Shown here: positions 1-4,871 of the stretch, piece after piece | Position numbering within the stretch: the stretch's first letter is position 1 | How the letters are laid out: each line of letters starts with the position of its first letter | Assembly: GCA_001801285.1 (NCBI GenBank) | Contig: MGXG01000013.1 | Location: 1-5,407, forward strand | Length of the DNA: 5,407 bases | From: Gammaproteobacteria bacterium GWE2_37_16 | GTDB lineage: Bacteria > Pseudomonadota > Gammaproteobacteria > UBA9339 | Reading direction: 5' to 3' | Notes under the pieces: generated by a model | Database searches by the model: none | What the model saw: the letters and a program-made list of their open reading frames with translations, nothing else | What the model was told of the DNA's origin: nothing | Program-made: the position numbers and the translations under genes

Positions 1-1298
1 AGAGCAGCGGATATGGGTAGTAAAGTACGTAAAATGCCACTTGATAACATAGGTGCTTGTAAGGTCGTTTGATAAGTGAGCCACTCAGAAACAAAACCGT
101 TAAACGGCGGTAAAGCCGAAATGCTAATGCATCCTATGAGAAAAAATAACGCCGTATGAGGCATTTTATGAATTAACCCACCCATTTTTTCCAAATCTTG
201 TTCGTGAATTTGGTGCTGAATAACGCCAGCGCCTAAGAATAGTAGGCTTTTAAATAGAGCATGATTAAGGCAATGATATAAAGCGGCAACTAACCCTAAA
301 GCTGCTAAAACTGGATGATTAGTGCTCATGAAAATAATCGCCAAACCAATGCCGATAAAAATTATGCCAATATTTTCTATGGAGTGATAAGCAAGGAGTT
401 TTTTTAGATCATGTTGCATTAAAGCATATAGAACACCCAATAAAGCTGAAACTGTGCCAATAATTAAAATGGTTACTCCCCACTGCCAGTACAAAGTTCC
501 AAGTAAAGAAAAAACAAAACGTAATAAACCGTAAATAGCAATTTTGAGCATTACACCGGACATTAAAGCCGAGATATGTGATGGAGCAACAGGATGGGCG
601 CGCGGTAGCCAAACGTGTAGTGGAATAATGCCTGCTTTCATGCCAAAACCGATCAAGGCTAGAATAAAAGCGCAATGTGCCCATAATGTTGGCAAGTGAG
701 CCAAATGTATAGAAATAAAATCCAGGTTGGTGCTGAATTTAGCGAGGATGCCAAAACTAGCAAGAATAAATAAGCCGCTAGCATGAGCCATCAAAAGATA
801 AACAAAAGCTGCTTTACGATTAACGCTATTTTCATGTAGGTAAATGACAAGAAAATAACTCGAAAGCGACATTAATTCCCAAGCAAAAAGAAAAGAAAAA
901 ACATTGCTGGCAAGCAATACTAAATACATTGCCGCAACAAAAAGAGCGGTGCAAAGCAACATATTGGTGATGGAGCGTTTTTTTTCATATCCGCGTAAAT
1001 AGGCAGGTCCGTAAAACGTGATGGCAAGCACAATTAAACCAACAATAGCAAGAAAAAATGCGGCAAGAGGATCAAGAGTGAATTGCCAGTTCAATCCGGG
1101 AAATGCTGTGACTATTTGCCAAGTGATGTTTTGTTGTGTAATGAGGGTTTTGCTGCCAATAAAAATAGTGAGGCAAGATGAAAGACCTAAAAGAGCAAAG
1201 CTAAAAAATTTTGCAAGGCGGTGCCAATGTTGTAGCAAAAGAGCGATAATTCCAGCGAATATCGTTATTAGTACAGTAATTTGAGTTAAAAGTAACAT
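1..1298 (-). CDS. hyfB: Hydrogenase-4 component B-like proton-conducting membrane subunit (partial, C-terminus off window)
   Basis: This gene encodes an integral membrane antiporter-like subunit (Proton_antipo_M family) of a complex I-related, group 4 hydrogenase-type complex. It would move protons across the inner membrane, driven by electron transfer in the peripheral arm. The 432 visible residues are almost wholly hydrophobic helices. Family landmarks are clear: Glu141 in FAWELMSLSSYF (the TM5 glutamate), Lys221 in GFGMKAGIIPLHVWLP (the TM7 lysine), the AHPVAPSHISALMSG stretch followed by Lys252, HALFKS with Lys350, and PPFNGFVSEW with Glu405. The last motif is typical of HyfB/HycC and places a glutamate, as in NuoM, where NuoL has lysine. 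E. coli HyfB is about 670 residues, so roughly a third is missing here. The ATG at 1298 lies 3 bases after the stop of the iron-sulfur subunit gene with no Shine-Dalgarno sequence, which suggests translational coupling. NuoL, NuoM or DabB are alternatives, but the NGFVSEW motif and the NuoB-like neighbour favour HyfB/HycC. The symbol is by similarity. Confidence 0.88.
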   Translation of the reverse strand, partial: MLLLTQITVLITIFAGIIALLLQHWHRLAKFFSFALLGLSSCLTIFIGSKTLITQQNITWQIVTAFPGLNWQFTLDPLAAFFLAIVGLIVLAITFYGPAYLRGYEKKRSITNMLLCTALFVAAMYLVLLASNVFSFLFAWELMSLSSYFLVIYLHENSVNRKAAFVYLLMAHASGLFILASFGILAKFSTNLDFISIHLAHLPTLWAHCAFILALIGFGMKAGIIPLHVWLPRAHPVAPSHISALMSGVMLKIAIYGLLRFVFSLLGTLYWQWGVTILIIGTVSALLGVLYALMQHDLKKLLAYHSIENIGIIFIGIGLAIIFMSTNHPVLAALGLVAALYHCLNHALFKSLLFLGAGVIQHQIHEQDLEKMGGLIHKMPHTALFFLIGCISISALPPFNGFVSEWLTYQTTLQAPMLSSGILRTLLPISAA

Positions 1299-1301
1299 GA
1301 T

Positions 1302-1817
1302 TTATTTTTTTGTTAAGATATTTATGATGCCGCGTAATAATTCAGTTGGAGTTGGTGGGCAGCCGGAAATTATACCATTAACAGGAATAACGTTAGATAC
1401 TGCTCCGCAACTTGCGTAGGAACAGCCAAATTCACCACCACAAGCTCCACAATCACCAACAGCAATAACTAATTTTGGATTTGGCGTTGCTTCATATGCG
1501 GTGATTAAAGCCGCTTGCATGTGGCGTGAGACAGGACCTGTTACGAGCAATAGATCCGCATGTCTTGGTGAGGCAACAAAATGAATACCAAAACGTTCAA
1601 TACTGTAAAATGGATTATTTAAAGCGTGAATTTCTAATTCGCAGCCGTTACAAGAACCTGCATCAATTTGACGAATAGCAAAACTGCCGCTGAATTTTGT
1701 GGCAATAAGTTTTTTGCAAATTGAACCTGTTTTTTCGAATTCTGTAGATGTTTTATCACTAAATAGGGGTTCAGTTACAATGCCAACCTTGAATATTTTA
1801 GTGAGTGTTTTTAGCAT
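1302..1817 (-). CDS. NuoB/HycG-like iron-sulfur small subunit of a membrane-bound hydrogenase-type complex
   Basis: The 171-residue soluble protein belongs to the NADH dehydrogenase 20 kDa / [NiFe] hydrogenase small-subunit family. It would hold the single [4Fe-4S] cluster next to the active-site subunit and pass electrons within the peripheral arm. The likely ligands are Cys56 and Cys59 (GSCNGCELE), Cys123 (GDCGACGG) and Cys153 (SGCPPTP). The CxxC pair is the HycG/HyfI/Mbh form; NuoB has two adjacent cysteines. Extra cysteines occur at 126, 132 and 137. E. coli HycG and HyfI are about 250 residues, so this is a short version without their C-terminal extension. The start at 1817 is supported by the opening MLKTLTKIFKVGIVTE, which looks like the usual family N-terminus. 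No Shine-Dalgarno is visible, and a strong promoter ends right at the ATG. The gene heads the visible operon; in E. coli hyc and hyf the small subunit comes near the end. Partners expected further left are the large subunit and the HyfC/E/F-type membrane subunits. Confidence 0.9.
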   Translation of the reverse strand: MLKTLTKIFKVGIVTEPLFSDKTSTEFEKTGSICKKLIATKFSGSFAIRQIDAGSCNGCELEIHALNNPFYSIERFGIHFVASPRHADLLLVTGPVSRHMQAALITAYEATPNPKLVIAVGDCGACGGEFGCSYASCGAVSNVIPVNGIISGCPPTPTELLRGIINILTKK

Positions 1818-1824
1818 GAATACG

Positions 1825-1852
1825 ATTATAGTTGAAAATATTAAATATTCAA
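1825..1852 (-). promoter_or_regulatory. Probable sigma-70 promoter of the hydrogenase-like operon, leaderless arrangement
   Basis: Read on the minus strand, a TTGAAT -35 box (1852-1847) and a perfect TATAAT -10 box (1830-1825) are separated by 16 bases. The usual spacing puts the transcription start at 1818 or 1817, that is, one base before or exactly at the A of the ATG. The mRNA would then have essentially no 5' leader, which agrees with the lack of a ribosome binding site. The boxes are seen directly; their activity is inferred. Confidence 0.55.
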
Positions 1853-1871
1853 TTCGGCTTGAAAATTTTTA

Positions 1872-1900
1872 ATGATTAACTGGTTTATTGTGGCTATAAT
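1872..1900 (+). promoter_or_regulatory. Probable promoter of the tRNA-Arg gene
   Basis: A perfect TATAAT lies at 1895-1900. Seventeen bases upstream is ATGATT (1872-1877), a weak -35 box that keeps only the central TGA of TTGACA. The predicted start is near A1907, giving a 5' leader of about 12 bases for RNase P to remove. It diverges from the promoter of the iron-sulfur subunit gene, and the two -35 boxes are about 20 bases apart. Confidence 0.5.
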
Positions 1901-1918
1901 GCACTAACCTTTTTCTAT

Positions 1919-1995
1919 GCGTCCGTAGCTCAGTTGGATAGAGTACTTGGCTTCGAACCAAGGTGTCGGGGGTTCGAATCCCTCCGGGCGCACCA
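1919..1995 (+). tRNA. tRNA-Arg, anticodon UCG
   Basis: The 77-base gene folds as a complete cloverleaf with an encoded 3' CCA. The acceptor stem GCGTCCG/CGGGCGC pairs over 7 positions (one G-T). The D stem is GCTC/GAGT, the anticodon stem is CTTGG/CCAAG around loop CTTCGAA, the variable region has 5 bases, and the T stem is GGGGG/CCCTC around loop TTCGAAT. Loop positions 34-36 are TCG, which reads CGA and other CGN codons. The known arginine identity bases A20, C35, G36 and A73 are all present. Many gammaproteobacteria read the CGN box with ACG (inosine) and CCG anticodons, so a UCG isoacceptor is less common. The gene stands alone between two minus-strand genes. Confidence 0.96.
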
Positions 1996-2064
1996 ATATG
2001 TAATTATCTCGTATTTTAAAAAATAATCTGTATTTTTGATTTGGCAAAATTCGCCCCGACACCT
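1961..2064. repeat. Inverted repeat between the tRNA variable/T arm and its downstream flank
   Basis: AGGTGTCGGGG inside the tRNA (1961-1971) recurs as its exact reverse complement CCCCGACACCT at 2054-2064. The match continues as CGAAT (1975-1979) against ATTCG (2049-2053) if three bases (GTT) are skipped in the tRNA copy, giving 16 matching bases. A shorter direct copy, GTCGGGTTCGAT (2074-2085), resembles the tRNA T arm with two G and one A missing. The matches are seen directly; their origin is unknown. Confidence 0.7.
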
Positions 2065-2116
2065 ATAAAAAAAGTCGGGTTCGATTAAATCGGTAGGATA
2101 GCCTAATAAACAAGTC
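1996..2116. other. tRNA 3' flank: AT-rich spacer with tRNA-like repeats and a hairpin
   Basis: I see no credible gene here. Just after the tRNA, an A/T-only stem (2019-2025 with 2031-2037, 5-base loop) ends in a run of five T and might serve as a weak terminator. Further on, CCCGAC (2055-2060) can pair with GTCGGG (2074-2079) across a 13-base loop. No T tract follows on either strand, so this is not a standard terminator. A small CGAT-TAA-ATCG stem lies at 2082-2092. Parts of this spacer resemble the tRNA itself and are listed separately. Confidence 0.5.
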
Positions 2117-2151
2117 ATAGTCGCAGCAGGTCTTTATTAGACTGCGATTAT
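2117..2151 (-). terminator. Possible intrinsic terminator of the P-type ATPase gene
   Basis: ATAGTCGCAG (2117-2126) and CTGCGATTAT (2142-2151) form a 10-position stem with a 15-base loop. Nine positions pair canonically; the tenth is G-U in plus-strand RNA and a mismatch in minus-strand RNA. The stem overlaps the TAA stop of the ATPase (2153-2151). On the minus strand it is followed by a T-rich stretch (GACTTGTTTATT) rather than a pure T run, so termination there is plausible but not certain. Confidence 0.35.
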
Positions 2152-4751
2152 TATGGACTTCTTGTTGGTTGGGCAGCTACGGGGGCATAAATTAAATAGT
2201 TGAACAACATTTTTACCACTTCCAACCAAACTATACTGCATAATCCGATACCTAGGCAAACTGCTAATTCTTTGATATTCAATGCTCCAAAATAAAATAC
2301 CTGGCGTAAAAACGGTACGTAAAGAATAACACTAAGCAAAATCAAAGCACTGCTGATGATCCACCACAATGCCTTGTTTTGCCAATGTTTTAGGGTAAAG
2401 ATCGAGTGGGTTAGGGAGCGATTAGTTAAAATTAAGCCTAGATTGGTTAAAACCAATAATGCAAAAGTCAGTGTGCGCGCGTGGGCTTCATTATAGCCAA
2501 AATATTGTGCACCCACGAACATAGTTAACGCAATAAGCAAGACGCTAAAGCCTTGAATTAATCCTAGTGCAACCATATTTCTGCTAAATAGTTTTTCCTT
2601 AGGGTTACGCGGAGGACGTTGCATAATATCTTGTTCCTCTGCTTCGGCCTCAAAAATGATTGAACAGGAGGGATTAATAATCATTTCTAAAAAAACAATA
2701 TGTATAGGGAAAAACATGAGCGGCATCTTGAGGAAAACGGGGATACAGGATAAACCAGCGATGGGAATGTGAACAGCTAAAGTATAGGCAAAAGCTTTTT
2801 TGATGTTGTCAAAAATTTTTCTGCCAAGTCTGATTGCTTTTACGATTGAGGAAAAATCATCATCGATCAAAACTAGCGAAGCAGATTCGCGAGCGACGTC
2901 AGTACCACGTTTACCCATAGCGATACCGATATGAGATGATTTCAGAGCGGGGGCATCGTTAACGCCATCTCCAGTCATAGCAACAATTTCTCCATTTGCT
3001 TTGAGTGCATTAACTAGGCGCAGTTTTTGTTCAGGCATGATGCGAGCGAAGATGTTGGTGATTTTGATGCGTTCTTGCAATTCTCGATCACTCATTCTTT
3101 CAAGTTCGTTACCGATAATGATACCATCATTGATATTTAAGCCGATTTGTTGGGCTATATTTTGTGCTGTAACCGGATAGTCGCCAGTTAACATAATGAC
3201 ACGAATGCCGGCACTGTAGCATTGTTTCATGGCATCAAAAACGGTAGGGCGGACAGGATCGGATAAGCCAATTAGCCCAATGAAGTGAAAGGGGAAATCA
3301 TGTTGTATGCTTGGTAAATTACTTTTTTGAAAACAGGCTTTAGCTACGCCTAGAACACGTAACCCTTTGCTTGCCATGATTTTTATTTTTTTTGAGAGGT
3401 TTTGTAATTGTAGATTATCGAAATGGCATAAATCGGCAATTGCTTCAGGCGAGCCTTTTGCGGCAATTTCGTAATTTATGCTGTCAGGTGATTGCCAGAC
3501 ATGCGAAATAGCCAAAAGAGATTTGGAAAGTGGATATTCGCGGACTAATGTCCAGTCTTTATGGATATGTTCAGTTTGTGCTAAATATTGATTACCGATT
3601 TGATGAATGGCTTTTTCCATTGGATCAAAAGGGTCGCTTTGACTAGCAAGGATACTGTATTCCAATAATGCATGGAAATTTTCAGGTATGTATCTCTCGC
3701 ATTTGGGTACATTAAATTTGAAAAATTCCTCGTCGACATAGAGTTCTGTGACAGTCATTTGGTTGGTGGTCAAAGTTCCAGTTTTATCAACACACAAAAC
3801 TGTTGCTGAGCCTAATGTTTCAACTACAGGAACGTGACGTGTCAGAACCTGATTTTTCGCCATGCGCCAAGCACCAATAGCGAGGAAAATCATTAAAATA
3901 ACGGGTAATTCCTCAGGTAAAATAGACATGCCCATTGTTATGCCAGCCAGAAAACCGTGTAGCCAATTGCCGCGCGTGAGACCAAAAACGATAATAAGCA
4001 AAACACAGAGCAATAAACCAAGTATGGCGATTTTTTTTACCAAGTGAGCTGTTTCTTTCTGTAATTGGGTTTTTTCTGGTTTTATGGCGTGTAAACTTTT
4101 ACCAATTTTCCCCATTTCAGTTTGCAGCCCAACTGTTTGCACTTTAGCAATACCGTAACCTTGCACGGCAAGTGAACCTGAGTAAATATACGGTGTATCG
4201 TCTCCTCCAGGGCGCTGCACATACCCTTGGTCATAAGTTTTATTAATCGTTTCAGCGGCTAATTTACGAACGGGTATGGATTCACCGGTTAATATTGATT
4301 CATCAATGGTAAGATTATTAGAGCTCAGTAAAATTGCATCAGCAGGAATGCAATCACCTTCTCTAATAATTAAAAGGTCACCACAAACCACTTCGCGACC
4401 AGCAATACGCTTTTCTACACCATCACGAATTACCAAAGCGCGTGGGCTAGAGAGGTTACGTAAAGTTTCCAAAGCACGTTCAGTTTTATGTTCTTGATAA
4501 AAGGTCATACCCATAACAAAAAGCACAAAACCAAAAAGGATTAAAGCTTCTTGTAAACTGCCGAGGATTAAATAAAGCGTGCCACCAATCGTTAGTAATG
4601 AAAACATTGGATCACTGATGATTTCAAACGCGATCTTAAAAACATTACGGCTTTTGGTGGATGGTAATTCATTGTAACCATTTTTTTTGAGAAGATCGGT
4701 GGCTTCTTGTTCGGATAAATACGGTAGAGAATTTATGTTGGTATTTAGCAT
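2151..4751 (-). CDS. Cation-translocating P-type ATPase (P2-like), substrate unknown
   Basis: This complete 866-residue inner-membrane pump couples ATP hydrolysis, through an aspartyl-phosphate, to cation transport. Domains in order are a Cation_ATPase_N-like segment (about 10-45), helices M1-M2 (47-85), the actuator with TGES (155-158), M3-M4 (about 240-293) with PEELP (279-283), the phosphorylation motif DKTGT with catalytic Asp322, the nucleotide-binding KGSPE (432-436), DPVRP (498-502), MLTGD (520-524), the hinge TGDGVNDAP (593-601), and six C-terminal helices (651-850). The ten-helix plan and lack of N-terminal metal-binding domains place it with the Ca2+/Na+-pump-like P2 group rather than the heavy-metal P1B group. 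SERCA ligands Asn768, Glu771, Asn796 and Asp800 align without gaps to His661, Ile664, Glu689 and Asn693, so calcium specificity should not be assumed. The ATG at 4751 has no Shine-Dalgarno. The gene is divergent from accA and appears to be a single-gene unit. Export of a monovalent or divalent ion is a guess; the fold and catalysis are secure. Confidence 0.93.
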   Translation of the reverse strand: MLNTNINSLPYLSEQEATDLLKKNGYNELPSTKSRNVFKIAFEIISDPMFSLLTIGGTLYLILGSLQEALILFGFVLFVMGMTFYQEHKTERALETLRNLSSPRALVIRDGVEKRIAGREVVCGDLLIIREGDCIPADAILLSSNNLTIDESILTGESIPVRKLAAETINKTYDQGYVQRPGGDDTPYIYSGSLAVQGYGIAKVQTVGLQTEMGKIGKSLHAIKPEKTQLQKETAHLVKKIAILGLLLCVLLIIVFGLTRGNWLHGFLAGITMGMSILPEELPVILMIFLAIGAWRMAKNQVLTRHVPVVETLGSATVLCVDKTGTLTTNQMTVTELYVDEEFFKFNVPKCERYIPENFHALLEYSILASQSDPFDPMEKAIHQIGNQYLAQTEHIHKDWTLVREYPLSKSLLAISHVWQSPDSINYEIAAKGSPEAIADLCHFDNLQLQNLSKKIKIMASKGLRVLGVAKACFQKSNLPSIQHDFPFHFIGLIGLSDPVRPTVFDAMKQCYSAGIRVIMLTGDYPVTAQNIAQQIGLNINDGIIIGNELERMSDRELQERIKITNIFARIMPEQKLRLVNALKANGEIVAMTGDGVNDAPALKSSHIGIAMGKRGTDVARESASLVLIDDDFSSIVKAIRLGRKIFDNIKKAFAYTLAVHIPIAGLSCIPVFLKMPLMFFPIHIVFLEMIINPSCSIIFEAEAEEQDIMQRPPRNPKEKLFSRNMVALGLIQGFSVLLIALTMFVGAQYFGYNEAHARTLTFALLVLTNLGLILTNRSLTHSIFTLKHWQNKALWWIISSALILLSVILYVPFLRQVFYFGALNIKELAVCLGIGLCSIVWLEVVKMLFNYLIYAPVAAQPTRSP

Positions 4752-4765
4752 GGCTACAGTATAAA
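4738..4765 (+). promoter_or_regulatory. Candidate promoter of accA
   Basis: TTGGTA (4738-4743) and TATAAA (4760-4765) are separated by 16 bases, matching the sigma-70 consensus at 4/6 and 5/6. The -35 box lies inside the first codons of the divergent ATPase gene. The start would be near 4772, giving accA a leader of about 100 bases that carries the tandem repeat and the palindrome. A promoter nearer to accA cannot be ruled out. Confidence 0.3.
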
Positions 4766-4786
4766 TGAAGGAATGAAGGAATTAAA
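4758..4786 (-). promoter_or_regulatory. Candidate leaderless promoter of the P-type ATPase gene
   Basis: On the minus strand, TATACT (4763-4758) lies six bases before the ATG, and TTTAAT (4786-4781) lies 17 bases further upstream. Standard spacing puts the transcription start exactly on the A of the ATG at 4751. The -35 box is weak (3 of 6 matches) and falls inside the third unit of the 8-bp tandem repeat, while the spacer is almost exactly two repeat units. The -10 overlaps a plus-strand -10 candidate for accA. Confidence 0.4.
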
Positions 4787-4804
4787 GAATGAAAGAATTG
4801 AGGA
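4765..4804 (+). repeat. Degenerate 8-bp tandem repeat, five units
   Basis: The units are ATGAAGGA (4765-4772), ATGAAGGA (4773-4780), ATTAAAGA (4781-4788), ATGAAAGA (4789-4796) and ATTGAGGA (4797-4804). The first two are identical and the others differ at two or three positions at most. The array is purine-rich on the plus strand and occupies the space between the ATPase start and accA, covering the ATPase promoter region and the likely accA leader. Confidence 0.75.
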
Positions 4805-4835
4805 AATGCTACAAAAAATTCCCAACCTCGAGTAG

Positions 4836-4852
4836 AATTGAAATTTTCAATT
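4836..4852. promoter_or_regulatory. Perfect 17-bp palindrome upstream of accA, operator-like
   Basis: AATTGAAA and TTTCAATT are perfect inverted arms around a single central T at 4844. The right arm ends 19 bases before the accA ATG. This could be a binding site for a dimeric repressor or a short hairpin in the accA leader. It does not match the FadR or FabR consensus as I know them, and the AT-rich composition makes chance palindromes more likely. Confidence 0.4.
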
Positions 4853-4871
4853 TATAGATGTGAAATTTCTT

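Noticed and set aside
409..684. 91-codon minus-strand open frame
   Set aside because: It lies wholly inside the hyfB-like gene in another frame on the same strand and has no family resemblance.
1018..1284. 88-codon plus-strand open frame
   Set aside because: It is antisense to the N-terminal part of the hyfB-like gene, with no recognisable motif.
2055..2079. CCCGAC/GTCGGG hairpin as an intrinsic terminator
   Set aside because: The loop is 13 bases and no T tract follows the stem on either strand; the T run on the minus strand is in the loop.
1930..2118. 62-codon minus-strand open frame ending in CARRDSNPRHLGSKPSTLSN
   Set aside because: Its C-terminal part is the antisense of the tRNA-Arg gene. 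This peptide signature is a familiar false gene call opposite tRNAs.
1919..2150. tRNA as an integration site of a mobile element present in the window
   Set aside because: No integrase or cargo gene is visible, and no full-length direct repeat of the tRNA 3' end including CCA exists downstream. Only partial copies are seen.
3862..4047. 61-codon plus-strand open frame
   Set aside because: It is antisense to the M3-M4 region of the P-type ATPase and is explained by that gene's codon pattern.
4276..4497. 73-codon plus-strand open frame
   Set aside because: It is antisense to the actuator region of the P-type ATPase, with no independent support.
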